Source of the DNA: DASUGM01 sp036274055
Lineage (GTDB): Bacteria > Acidobacteriota > Vicinamibacteria > Vicinamibacterales > SCN-69-37
DNA: 12,138 nucleotides
Assembly: GCA_036274055.1 (NCBI GenBank)
Contig: DASUGM010000248.1
Span: 1 to 12,138, forward strand
Direction: 5' to 3'
Part shown: in pieces, positions 1 to 7,527 of the stretch
Numbering within the stretch: position 1 is the first letter of the stretch
Layout: each line of letters starts with the position of its first letter
Translations under genes and position numbers: made by a program
Notes under the pieces: generated by a model
Seen by the model: the letters and a program-made list of their open reading frames with translations, nothing else
Told to the model about the DNA's origin: nothing
Databases searched by the model: none

Positions 1-214
1 GAAACAGGCTCCGATCGGGACGAGCGCCGCCGACGAACACGCGATGCGAATAGCCGGGACGCGCCGCGGCTTCCGCGCGCCGGAGCGCGTGTGGCTTGCA
101 CGGCCAGCGCCGGGCGGAGAGCTCGGCGGCGACGCGATCGATTTCGATGGAGATCAGCGTGTTGCCGACGTCGAGAAAGACCGTGTCGATGTCGGCGTAC
201 GGCACGGGGTCCAT
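1..214 (-). CDS. HAD-like hydrolase, N-terminal fragment (runs off the left edge)
   Basis: About 71 codons on the minus strand are open without a stop to the window edge. The protein begins MDPVPYADIDTVFLDVGNTL. The segment FLDVGNTL, with the presumed nucleophile Asp15, matches HAD motif I (DxDxT) in the variant where the second Asp is Gly, which is common in uncharacterised HAD hydrolases. The later stretch of Ala, Leu and Arg (LRRAEAAARP) fits the helical cap that follows in this group. Substrate cannot be told, because motifs II-IV lie outside the window. An in-frame ATG at 226 would add four residues. I prefer 214 because a TACAAT hexamer overlaps the 226 start and lies exactly 10 bases before the 214 ATG, the same spacing seen at two kinase genes here. 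The gene is divergent from the first kinase. Confidence 0.72.
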   Translation of the reverse strand, partial: MDPVPYADIDTVFLDVGNTLISIEIDRVAAELSARRWPCKPHALRRAEAAARPGYSHRVFVGGARPDRSLF

Positions 215-224
215 ATCGTCCGGC

Positions 225-230
225 ATTGTA
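225..230 (-). promoter_or_regulatory. Putative -10 element (TACAAT) for the HAD gene
   Basis: On the minus strand TACAAT is followed by exactly 10 bases and then the ATG at 214. No -35 resembling TTGACA lies 16-18 bases upstream and no Shine-Dalgarno sequence precedes the ATG. Transcription from it would begin about four bases before the ATG. This is inferred from the hexamer and from its shared spacing with the elements at 3145 and 10170. Confidence 0.4.
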
Positions 231-270
231 TGGCGCCCAAAAGAAACCGCACAGGTCTGCAGCCGGGTGA

Positions 271-276
271 CAGAAT
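271..276 (+). promoter_or_regulatory. Weak putative -10 element (CAGAAT) for the first kinase
   Basis: CAGAAT lies 8 bases before the ATG at 285, in the 70-base divergent gap between the HAD gene and the first kinase. It departs from TANNNT at the first base and no -35 is visible. The GGGTGA at 265-270 could act instead as a distant, poor ribosome binding site. This is the weakest of the start-proximal elements in the window. Confidence 0.22.
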
Positions 277-284
277 GACCCGCC

Positions 285-3098
285 ATGCCGCTGAGCGCCG
301 GGACCCGACTCGGGACGTACGAGATTCTCGCGCCCATCGGGGCCGGGGGCATGGGCGAGGTCTACCGCGCCCGTGATACGAAGCTCAACCGCGACGTCGC
401 CCTGAAGATTCTGCCGGAGATGTTCGCCGGCGACGCCGATCGGCTGGCCCGCTTCACACGCGAGGCGGAGACGCTGGCGGCGCTGAACCACCCCAACATC
501 GCGCACGTGTACGACGCGGGGAAAAGCAGAACGGGGTCAGACCCCGCCACTCAGGGGTCTGACCCCGCTCGGGCCTTCCTGGTGATGGAACTCGTCGAGG
601 GCGTCGACTTATCGGCGCATCTGGCCCGCGGCCCGCTCGCGCTCGCCGACGTATTGCCGATCGCGCGCCAGATCGCCGACGCACTCGAGGCCGCCCACGA
701 GCAGGGCATCGTCCACCGCGATCTCAAGCCGGCCAATGTGAAGGTGCGCGACGACGGCACGGTGAAAGTGCTGGATTTCGGACTCGCGAAAGCGTTTGGT
801 CCGGATCCAGCCGGCGCATCCGCGGGCGCCATGAACTCGCCGACGTTGACTGCGCACGCCACTCAAATGGGAATGATCATCGGCACGGCCGCGTACATGG
901 CACCGGAGCAGGCGCGCGGCCGCGCCGTCGATCGGCGCGCCGATGTCTGGGCCTTCGGCGTGGTGGTCTACGAGATGCTGACCGGCCGGCGCGCGTTCGA
1001 GGGCGACGACATCTCGATCACGCTGGCGAGCGTGCTGAAAGAAGATGTGCGCTGGGATGCCCTTCCGGCCGATCTCCCGGTGCCGTTGCGGCGCCTGCTG
1101 CGACGCTGCCTCGAGAAAGATCCCAAACGCAGGCTGAGTGCCATTGGCGACGCGCGGCTCGAACTGGATGAAGCCGGCGCTGGTGTCGATCGGGACGGCG
1201 CGACGACGCCTGCAGTCGTCGCAGCGCCAGCAGTCGTCGTGCCGATGTGGCGACGCGCGCTGCCATGGGGCGTGGCGGTCACCGGCGTTGCCGCGGCTGT
1301 CGCCACCCTCGCGGCGTGGGCGCCGTGGCGATCGACGCCCGCGCCGTTTCCGCGAAAGCTGCTCGCCCATATCGGGGCGGAGGCATCACTGGAGTCCAAC
1401 GTCGGAACCGCGGCGATCCTGTCGCCCGACGGGACGACGCTCGCCTTTGCCGGGCAGGCGGGCGTCGCGAGGTTGTATGTGAGGAGGCTCGATCAGTTGT
1501 TGGCCGCTCCGCTTGCCGGCACGGAGGGCGCCGCGAGCCCGTTCTTTTCACCGAAAGGCGAGTGGATTGCGTTCTTTGCGGGCGGCAAGTTGAAGAAGGT
1601 GGCCGTCACCGGCGGTGCCGCGCTCACCCTGTGTGACGCGCCGCAGGGTCGAGGCGGCACCTGGACGGAGACGGACGACATCGTCTTCACGCCGAGTTCC
1701 TCATCTGACGTGACACTCATGCGCGTGTCGGCATCGGGCGGCAAGGCCGCCGTGCCCTTCGGCGTGCTCAGCGAGAACGCGGTGACGCAACGCTGGCCCC
1801 AGGCGCTGCCCGCGCGGCGCGGCATTCTTTACAGCGAGAACGCGACCACTGGCGGCTGGGACTCGGCCAACCTCCTCGTTGCGCCGGCCGATGGCGGTGC
1901 GGGAAAGATCGTCGTACGCGGCGGGTACTACGGACGTTTCGTGCCGAGCGGGCCGGCCGCGCCGGCGCGCGGCGATCGTTCCGACGGACACCTGATCTAC
2001 ATGCAGCAGGGCACGCTGTTTGCCGTGCGCTTCAATCTCGATCGTCTCGAGACCGTGGGCGAGGCCCGGCCGATCTTGGACGGCGTCGCCGCCAACGTCG
2101 GGACCGGGGGCGCCCAGACGGCTTTCTCGCAGGAAGCGACGTTCGTCTACGCGCCTGGCAGCGCAACCGGTACGGTCAACCCGATCGACTGGATGACGCG
2201 CGATGGCAAGACCTCGGTGCTCCGCGCTGCCACGGCGGATTGGGTGCAGCCGCGCTTTTCGCCCGATGGTAAGCGCATCGCGATCTCTGTGGTCAGCGAC
2301 GGCAGGCAGCGCGACGTCTGGGTGTATGACTGGGCCGGCGACGCGATGTCGCAACTGACCATCGACGCCGGCAACGACGGCAATCCGATTTGGTCGCCGA
2401 GCGGCCAGCATGTCGTGTTCTCGTCCGACCGCTCCGGCGTCTCGAACTTGTACGTGGCCAACAGCGATGGCACCGGCACGGTCACGCGGCTGACTGACAG
2501 TCCCAACACCCAGCAGGCGTGGTCGTTCCATCCCAGTGGAAAGTTCCTCGCGTTTCAGCAGACTAACAAGGGCACGGGAATCGACCTGATGATCCTCCCT
2601 CTGGAGAACGACCCGGTAAAGGGATGGATCGCCGGCAAGCCCACCGTCTTTCTCAGCACGCCTGGTCCCGAAGTGCAGCCGATGTTTTCCCCCGATGGCA
2701 ACTGGATCGCGTACTTCTCGCAGGAGGCGGGCGGCACGATGGATGTGCATGTGCGCCCGTTTCCCGGTCCAGGCGGCCATTGGCGCGTGTCCAATGAGGG
2801 TGGCTTGTTCCCGCGGTGGTCCCCGACCTCGAGCGAACTGCTGTTCCTGAACCAGGGCAAGGTAATGGTCGCGCCTTACAAAGTCGTTGGGAATTCCTTT
2901 CAGCGCGACAAGCCCCAGCTCTGGTCGCCGACCAGCTATGTCACGTTGGGCCAGCAGGGTCCCTACGACATCCATCCCGACGGCAAGCGGCTCGCGCTTG
3001 TTGCCGCTAAAGATCAGACCCGCGACGTGCTGAACCAGATCGTCGTCGTGTCGAACTTCTTCGACTATCTCTGGCAGATCGCGCCCGGACGGAAGTAA
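285..3098 (+). CDS. Transmembrane serine/threonine kinase with PD40/TolB-like propeller (kinase 1)
   Basis: A 937-residue Hanks-type kinase. The glycine loop GAGGMGEVY is at 19-27, the ATP lysine K41, HRDLKPAN at 144-151, DFG at 164-166 and APE at 206-208, so all catalytic residues are present and it should be active. The activation loop (about 167-205) is rich in Thr and Ser. An Ala/Val/Pro linker, encoded partly by a repeated GCAGTCGTCG (1212-1221 and 1230-1239), leads to one membrane helix at about 326-346 with arginines on its N-terminal side, which places the kinase in the cytoplasm. The rest is a predicted periplasmic propeller with repeats such as LSPDGTTLAF, FSPDGKRIAI, WSPSGQHVVF and FSPDGNWIAY. 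Residues 80-96 form an in-frame insertion made by two palindromes in the beta4-beta5 loop, absent from kinase 2. The start fits the family opening MPLSAGTRLGTYEI. Signal and substrate are unknown. Confidence 0.95.
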   Translation: MPLSAGTRLGTYEILAPIGAGGMGEVYRARDTKLNRDVALKILPEMFAGDADRLARFTREAETLAALNHPNIAHVYDAGKSRTGSDPATQGSDPARAFLVMELVEGVDLSAHLARGPLALADVLPIARQIADALEAAHEQGIVHRDLKPANVKVRDDGTVKVLDFGLAKAFGPDPAGASAGAMNSPTLTAHATQMGMIIGTAAYMAPEQARGRAVDRRADVWAFGVVVYEMLTGRRAFEGDDISITLASVLKEDVRWDALPADLPVPLRRLLRRCLEKDPKRRLSAIGDARLELDEAGAGVDRDGATTPAVVAAPAVVVPMWRRALPWGVAVTGVAAAVATLAAWAPWRSTPAPFPRKLLAHIGAEASLESNVGTAAILSPDGTTLAFAGQAGVARLYVRRLDQLLAAPLAGTEGAASPFFSPKGEWIAFFAGGKLKKVAVTGGAALTLCDAPQGRGGTWTETDDIVFTPSSSSDVTLMRVSASGGKAAVPFGVLSENAVTQRWPQALPARRGILYSENATTGGWDSANLLVAPADGGAGKIVVRGGYYGRFVPSGPAAPARGDRSDGHLIYMQQGTLFAVRFNLDRLETVGEARPILDGVAANVGTGGAQTAFSQEATFVYAPGSATGTVNPIDWMTRDGKTSVLRAATADWVQPRFSPDGKRIAISVVSDGRQRDVWVYDWAGDAMSQLTIDAGNDGNPIWSPSGQHVVFSSDRSGVSNLYVANSDGTGTVTRLTDSPNTQQAWSFHPSGKFLAFQQTNKGTGIDLMILPLENDPVKGWIAGKPTVFLSTPGPEVQPMFSPDGNWIAYFSQEAGGTMDVHVRPFPGPGGHWRVSNEGGLFPRWSPTSSELLFLNQGKVMVAPYKVVGNSFQRDKPQLWSPTSYVTLGQQGPYDIHPDGKRLALVAAKDQTRDVLNQIVVVSNFFDYLWQIAPGRK
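533..566. repeat. Paired REP-like palindromes inside the kinase 1 gene
   Basis: GGGGTCAGACCCC (533-545) and GGGGTCTGACCCC (554-566) are exact reverse complements 8 bases apart. Each is also a palindrome around one central base (GGGGTC-N-GACCCC). They could form either two small hairpins or one 13-bp stem with an 8-base loop. They encode the repeated tetrapeptide GSDP twice and account for most of a stretch 16 residues longer than in the neighbouring paralogue. The arrangement resembles REP or small mobile palindromes. That origin is inferred, and no transposase is in the window. Confidence 0.8.
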
Positions 3099-3112
3099 TC
3101 GGCGAGTACCTA

Positions 3113-3127
3113 GCCGCGCGCCGCGGC
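3113..3127. terminator. Short GC hairpin after kinase 1, possible weak terminator
   Basis: GCCGCG (3113-3118) and CGCGGC (3122-3127) form a perfect 6-bp stem with a CGC loop, 14 bases after the kinase 1 stop codon and 17 bases before the TATAAT of kinase 2. No T run follows, so it is not a classical intrinsic terminator. In such GC-rich DNA a 6-bp match could also be chance. Confidence 0.25.
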
Positions 3128-3144
3128 GTGCCGGAGTCAGGCCC

Positions 3145-3150
3145 TATAAT
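3145..3150 (+). promoter_or_regulatory. Putative -10 element (TATAAT) heading the kinase/oxidoreductase operon
   Basis: A perfect TATAAT stands in strongly GC-rich DNA, exactly 10 bases before the ATG at 3161. No TTGACA-like -35 lies 16-18 bases upstream and no Shine-Dalgarno sequence lies between it and the ATG. Transcription would begin only a few bases before the start codon. It supports the 3161 start over the in-frame GTG at 3128, which would put the promoter inside the coding region. Confidence 0.6.
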
Positions 3151-3160
3151 CCCGCTACCG

Positions 3161-5887
3161 ATGCGACCTGCCCCCGGCACACGCCTTGGCATCTACGAGG
3201 TCGTCGCTCTCCTGGGCCAAGGCGGCATGGGGGAGGTCTACCGCGCGCGGGACACGGCTCTCAATCGCGACGTCGCCCTGAAGATCCTTCCCGAGTCGTT
3301 TGCCGCTGATGTCGAGCGGGTCGCGCGGTTCAAGCGCGAGGCGCAGCTGCTCGCCGCGCTCAATCACACAAACATCGCCGCGATCTATGGACTCGAACAG
3401 CACGCCTTGGTCATGGAGTTGGTCGAGGGCGAGGACCTGTCGTCGCACATCGCGCGCGGCGCCATGCCGATTGCTGATGCCCTCGCCATTGCCAGGCAGA
3501 TCATCGACGCGCTCGAAGCCGCGCACGACCAGGGCATCGTTCACCGCGATCTGAAACCAGCGAACATCAAAGTCCGCGCCGACGGCACGGTGAAGGTGCT
3601 GGACTTCGGTCTGGCCAAGGCGCTCGACCCGACCGACCCGGCAGGCGTGGCGTCGGTGTCGAATTCTCCGACGCTCACCGCTCGGGCGACGCAGATGGGA
3701 ATGATCCTCGGCACGGCGGCCTACATGGCGCCAGAGCAGGCGCGCGGCCGCGTCGTCGATCGTCGCGCGGACATCTGGGCGTTCGGCGTCGTGGTCTACG
3801 AAATGCTGACCGGCCGGCGCGCGTTTGAAGGCGAAGATGTCTCGATCACACTGGCGGGCGTGCTCAAGGAAGACGTGAAATGGGAGGCGCTGCCAGCGGA
3901 CTTGCCAGTGTCCGTCAGACGACTGCTTCGGCGCTGTCTCGAGAAAGACCCGAAGCGGCGGCTGGGCGCGATCAGCGATGCGAGGCTCGAGCTCGACGAA
4001 GCGACCGGTCCATCGTCAGACGTGACGGCGCCGTCCGTAACTCGTTCCGGGATCGGCCGTATGGAACGCGTGATTTGGGCATCGGTCGCGACTCTGGCCG
4101 CGGTGGCGGCGATCGTGTTCGCTGTTCGATCCGCATCCGGCCGCGAGATCGAACAGGCAATCGTGCGGTTTGGTGTACTGCCGCCAGGCGACGGGCGATT
4201 CAGCGGAGCGGTTCCCCGTTTTGCGATCTCGCCCGACGGCCGGCTGCTCGCCTTTGCGGCGTCGCCCGAGCTCGGCAAATCTGACCGGCTCTGGCTCCGC
4301 CGGCTCGATTCGATCGAGGTCACGCCGATCCCCGGCACCGAGAGCGCCTCTGGCGCGGTGATGCCGCAGTCTCCGTTCTGGTCGCCCGATGGGCGATACC
4401 TCGGTTTCTTCGTGCAGGACGCGGCGAGGGGAAGCCGACTCCGGACGGTGGATTTACAGACGGGCAGCATTCAGGCGCTGGGCGATTTGCCTTCGAACAA
4501 CCCCAGCGGCAGCTGGAACTCGGAAGGCGTGATTCTGGTCTCGAGTCAGGCATCGAATGGCATTCAGCGATTGCCGGCCGGCGGCGGTGTCCCCGTGCCG
4601 GTGACGACGCTCGACGCGTCCAGGAAAGAAATCGCCCACCTCTGGCCGCAGTTCCTGCCCGATGGACGGCACTTCATTTACCAGGCGCAGAGCAGCGATC
4701 GCCGCGAATGGGCGATCTTCATCGGCTCCATCGACGCGGCCGACCGGCGGAAGCTGGTGTCGTCCGAGTACGCGCGGTTCGCGGCGCCGAACCTGCTCCT
4801 GTTTGTCCGACAAGAAAACCTGTTCGCGCAGACCCTGGATCTCGGCCGCCAGGAACTGACCGGAGAACCTGTGGTCGTCGGCACGGATGTGGCTTCGATG
4901 GTCGCGAATGGACGAGCCGGGTTCACAGTCTCGGATAACGGCGTGCTGGTTTACAGCAGCAGTCCCGACAGCCGGTTTGGCGCCGCCGACCTGGAACTCA
5001 ACTGGCTCGATCGAACTGGAAAGTCGGTCAAGACCGTTGGACCACGGGTGTCGAGCTACGTCGTGCGACTGTCTCCGGATGGAACCCGGGCGGCGCTGCT
5101 CGAGGAATCCGGCGATCGTTCCCAGGCCGCGGGTCGCGCGCTGTGGATTGCCGACCTGGCTCGCAACGTCAAGGCACCGCTGACTTCGGGTCGCCCGGCC
5201 GTCAACCCGACGTGGTCGGCCGACGGCACTCGAGTGCTCTTTGGTGATGGGCCCGTCAGTGGACAGGCGAAGATCAACGAGCGAGCGGCGAGCGGCGCGA
5301 CGCCGGCGAGCCTGTTCTATGAGGAGTCCGGGCAGAGCGTCGTTCCGCTCGACGAAACATCGGACGGCAAGTTCGTGGTGTTTGCGCGGGGTCTTCCCGG
5401 CCTGCGAGGTCTGTACGTCATGGCGAGATCGGGCGGCAAACCCACGGCCTACCTGGCGAATGAGTTCGACTACCCCCAGGCGTCGCTCTCACCCGACGGC
5501 AGGTGGCTGGCGTATACCTCGAACGAGTCCGGCGCGTACGAGGTCATCGTGCAGTCATTTCCGGATCCGTCGAAAGGGAAGTGGCCGATTTCGACCCGAG
5601 GCGGGACGGCTCCACGATGGCGGCGCGACGGCCGCGAGCTCTTCTACATGGATACCGAGCAGCGGCTGATCGCGGTGGCCATCAATTCGGATCGGGACTT
5701 CGTACCCGGCAATTCAACGCCGCTGTTCCTCCTGGTCTTTCAATCGCTTGGCGCCGCCTATGGATACGACGTCGCCGGCGACGGCCAGACATTCCTGGTC
5801 CCCATGCCCGTCGGCAACGTGACGCCAGACTCGCGTATTCCGCTCACCGTGACCACCAATTGGACGTCGCTGTTGAAGAAGAAGTAG
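3161..5887 (+). CDS. Transmembrane serine/threonine kinase with PD40/TolB-like propeller (kinase 2)
   Basis: A 908-residue protein from the ATG at 3161. It opens MRPAPGTRLGIYEVVALLGQ, in register with kinase 1. Catalytic features are complete: glycine loop GQGGMGEVY 19-27, K41, HRDLKPAN 128-135, DFG 148-150, APE 190-192. The kinase domain is nearly the same as that of kinase 1, including TATQMGMI and EMLTGRRAFEG, but lacks the beta4-beta5 insertion. A single membrane helix at about 304-322 follows MERVIW. The propeller has repeats such as ISPDGRLLAF, WSPDGRYLGF, WSADGTRVLF and LSPDGRWLAY, and ends in VTTNWTSLLKKK, a closing strand common in these fusions. Little of the propeller resembles kinase 1. 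It lies 29 bases before the Tat-signal oxidoreductase and is probably the first gene of its operon, so it could sense or control that pathway. This is inference. Confidence 0.95.
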   Translation: MRPAPGTRLGIYEVVALLGQGGMGEVYRARDTALNRDVALKILPESFAADVERVARFKREAQLLAALNHTNIAAIYGLEQHALVMELVEGEDLSSHIARGAMPIADALAIARQIIDALEAAHDQGIVHRDLKPANIKVRADGTVKVLDFGLAKALDPTDPAGVASVSNSPTLTARATQMGMILGTAAYMAPEQARGRVVDRRADIWAFGVVVYEMLTGRRAFEGEDVSITLAGVLKEDVKWEALPADLPVSVRRLLRRCLEKDPKRRLGAISDARLELDEATGPSSDVTAPSVTRSGIGRMERVIWASVATLAAVAAIVFAVRSASGREIEQAIVRFGVLPPGDGRFSGAVPRFAISPDGRLLAFAASPELGKSDRLWLRRLDSIEVTPIPGTESASGAVMPQSPFWSPDGRYLGFFVQDAARGSRLRTVDLQTGSIQALGDLPSNNPSGSWNSEGVILVSSQASNGIQRLPAGGGVPVPVTTLDASRKEIAHLWPQFLPDGRHFIYQAQSSDRREWAIFIGSIDAADRRKLVSSEYARFAAPNLLLFVRQENLFAQTLDLGRQELTGEPVVVGTDVASMVANGRAGFTVSDNGVLVYSSSPDSRFGAADLELNWLDRTGKSVKTVGPRVSSYVVRLSPDGTRAALLEESGDRSQAAGRALWIADLARNVKAPLTSGRPAVNPTWSADGTRVLFGDGPVSGQAKINERAASGATPASLFYEESGQSVVPLDETSDGKFVVFARGLPGLRGLYVMARSGGKPTAYLANEFDYPQASLSPDGRWLAYTSNESGAYEVIVQSFPDPSKGKWPISTRGGTAPRWRRDGRELFYMDTEQRLIAVAINSDRDFVPGNSTPLFLLVFQSLGAAYGYDVAGDGQTFLVPMPVGNVTPDSRIPLTVTTNWTSLLKKK

Positions 5888-5898
5888 CGGCACGCGAC

Positions 5899-5912
5899 GT
5901 CTCACTGGAGAC
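5899..5912 (+). promoter_or_regulatory. Small hairpin holding the ribosome binding site of the Tat oxidoreductase
   Basis: GTCTC (5899-5903) and GAGAC (5908-5912) form a perfect 5-bp stem with loop ACTG. The Shine-Dalgarno GGAG (5907-5910), six bases before the ATG at 5917, lies mostly in the right arm. The fold would partly hide the site, and ribosomes finishing kinase 2 at 5887 could open it. The stem is short and may be chance. Confidence 0.35.
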
Positions 5913-5916
5913 AAAG

Positions 5917-7527
5917 ATGCCTGATCAGCCTTCGCCCGACGGCGCGACGCGCCGGGAATTCATTGCGACCGCCGCCGCCGCGGCGGCGTGGATGATCGTG
6001 CCGCGCCACGTGCTCGGTCGGGGCCAGACGCCGCCGAGCGACCTCCTCAACATCGCCGTCGTCGGCATCGGCGGCATGGGTGCGGTCAACGCCCAGGCGG
6101 TGATGAGCCAGAACATCGTCGCCATCTGCGACGTGGACGACGCGCTCTATGACGGGCGGATTGCGGCCTGGCGCAAGGCGTTGCAGCCGGCACCGGCCCG
6201 GTCCACGGCGCCGCGTCCGCCGGGGCCAGCAGCAACGCCGCCGCCAACGCTGCCGTGGGAGATGCCGGGCCCGTCACAGCTGCAGCGCGCGGCCGATGCG
6301 AAGTGGGAACCAGCCCCCGGCAACACCAACCTTCAGCGGTTTGTCGACGAGCAGCTTCCCCGGCTCACGCGTCACCGCGATTATCGCGAGATGCTCGCGC
6401 AGCAGAAAGACATCGACGCGGTCATCGTCGCGACGCCCGATCACATGCACGCCCCGATCGCGTCGGCGGCGATGGCCGCGGGCAAACACGTGTACGTGCA
6501 GAAGCCGATGTGCTGGTCGGTGCAGGAAGCGCGTCACCTCGCGGCGATGGCGGCGAAGAATCCGAAGCTCGTGACCCAGATGGGCAACCAGGGGCACTCG
6601 ACCGACGAGGCGCGGCGCGCGCAGGATTACCTGGCCGCCGGCGTGATCGGCGACATCACCGCGGTACACGTGTGGACCAACCGGCCGCTCGGCTACTGGC
6701 CGCAGGGCGTGCCGCGTCCGGCGAAGTTCAACGGCGACTGGAAGACGGTCGGCTGGAACAACAACGGCGTCAGCCGGCGGCTCGCCAATGCGTTCACGAA
6801 CAAGGTGAAGTCGGGCGTGCCCAAGGGGCTGCGCTGGGATCTGTTCCTCGGCGCCGCGCCCGACGTTGCGTACCACCCGATCTACCACCCGTTCAACTGG
6901 CGCGGCTGGGTCGATTGGGGCCAGGGCGCGCTCGGCGACATGGGGGCGCACCTCGTCGATCATCCGGTGTGGGGCTTGAAGCTCGGCCTGCCGACGTCGA
7001 TCGAAACGATCTCGACGCCGTTCAACGGTCTCAGCTATCCGCACGCGACGACGACCTACTACGAGTTTCCGGCGCGCCAGGGCATGCCGCCGGTGACGAT
7101 GACGTGGTACGACGGCGGCTTCATGCCACAGCGGCCCGTGGAACTGGGCGACGTCAAGCTGATCGGTGAAGGCGGCGTGATCTACGTCGGCACCAAAGGC
7201 AAGCTGATGCAGAACTCGACCGGCATCCGGCCCCGCTTGCTGCCGGTGGAACTGCACAACAGCGTCGGCGCGCCGCCGGAGAGAATGCCGCGCGTGCCGA
7301 ACCAGGCGCACGAGATGAACTGGGTCAACGCGATCAAAGGCACCGACACGATCTCGTGCCCGTTCTCGTACGCGGCCCACCTAACCGAGATCATGCTGCT
7401 GGGCGTGGCGGCGATGCGCGCCGGCACGCGCCTGCAGTACGACGGCGCCGCGATGCGGGTCACGAACAATGCGGCGGCCAACAGTTTCCTCACGCGCGAG
7501 TACCGAAAGGGATTCGATCTCGCGTGA
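5917..7527 (+). CDS. Tat-exported Gfo/Idh/MocA-family oxidoreductase
   Basis: A 536-residue NAD(P)-dependent sugar oxidoreductase. The N-terminus has a twin-arginine signal, TRREFIATAA (11-20), followed by an Ala-rich core, so it should be exported folded with its cofactor, as known for Zymomonas glucose-fructose oxidoreductase. The Rossmann motif GIGGMG is at 50-55. QKP at 195-197 stands where EKP is usual and keeps the catalytic lysine K196. D341, H345 and D348 (GDMGAHLVD) fit the catalytic aspartate/histidine motif. A Pro/Ala-rich stretch of roughly 30 residues at about 89-118 interrupts the Rossmann fold after CDVDDALYDG. The start at 5917 is set by GGAG six bases upstream and by the Tat signal. 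The frame is open much further upstream, but that part is a shadow of kinase 2. The stop overlaps the next gene's start. Substrate is unknown; C3 oxidation of a glycoside is suggested by the DUF1080 neighbours. Confidence 0.93.
   Translation: MPDQPSPDGATRREFIATAAAAAAWMIVPRHVLGRGQTPPSDLLNIAVVGIGGMGAVNAQAVMSQNIVAICDVDDALYDGRIAAWRKALQPAPARSTAPRPPGPAATPPPTLPWEMPGPSQLQRAADAKWEPAPGNTNLQRFVDEQLPRLTRHRDYREMLAQQKDIDAVIVATPDHMHAPIASAAMAAGKHVYVQKPMCWSVQEARHLAAMAAKNPKLVTQMGNQGHSTDEARRAQDYLAAGVIGDITAVHVWTNRPLGYWPQGVPRPAKFNGDWKTVGWNNNGVSRRLANAFTNKVKSGVPKGLRWDLFLGAAPDVAYHPIYHPFNWRGWVDWGQGALGDMGAHLVDHPVWGLKLGLPTSIETISTPFNGLSYPHATTTYYEFPARQGMPPVTMTWYDGGFMPQRPVELGDVKLIGEGGVIYVGTKGKLMQNSTGIRPRLLPVELHNSVGAPPERMPRVPNQAHEMNWVNAIKGTDTISCPFSYAAHLTEIMLLGVAAMRAGTRLQYDGAAMRVTNNAAANSFLTREYRKGFDLA

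Noticed and set aside
44..376. Plus-strand open frame of 110 codons at the left edge
   Set aside because: Arg-rich and without motifs. It overlaps the kinase 1 start in another frame, and the minus strand of this segment encodes a recognisable HAD motif I.
1701..2975. Long minus-strand open frame of 424 codons opposite the kinase 1 propeller
   Set aside because: Composition is Arg/Ala/Gly/His-rich with no recognisable domain. It lies fully opposite a well-supported gene and is typical of GC-rich antisense shadows.
3128..3160. Upstream GTG start for kinase 2
   Set aside because: It would add 11 residues not matching the family start and would place the TATAAT element inside the gene. The ATG at 3161 fits kinase 1 residue for residue.
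3098..3161. Search for a -35 box or operator between the two kinases
   Set aside because: No TTGACA-like hexamer at 16-18 bases from TATAAT and no convincing operator palindrome besides the short GC stem already listed.
5503..5916. N-terminal extension of the Tat oxidoreductase to 5503
   Set aside because: The extension overlaps kinase 2 in another frame, is Arg-rich, and would bury the twin-arginine signal. GGAG before 5917 decides the start.
5968..5990. GCC/GCG palindrome in the Tat signal region
   Set aside because: It is explained by a run of alanine codons in the signal peptide core, so no separate element is needed.
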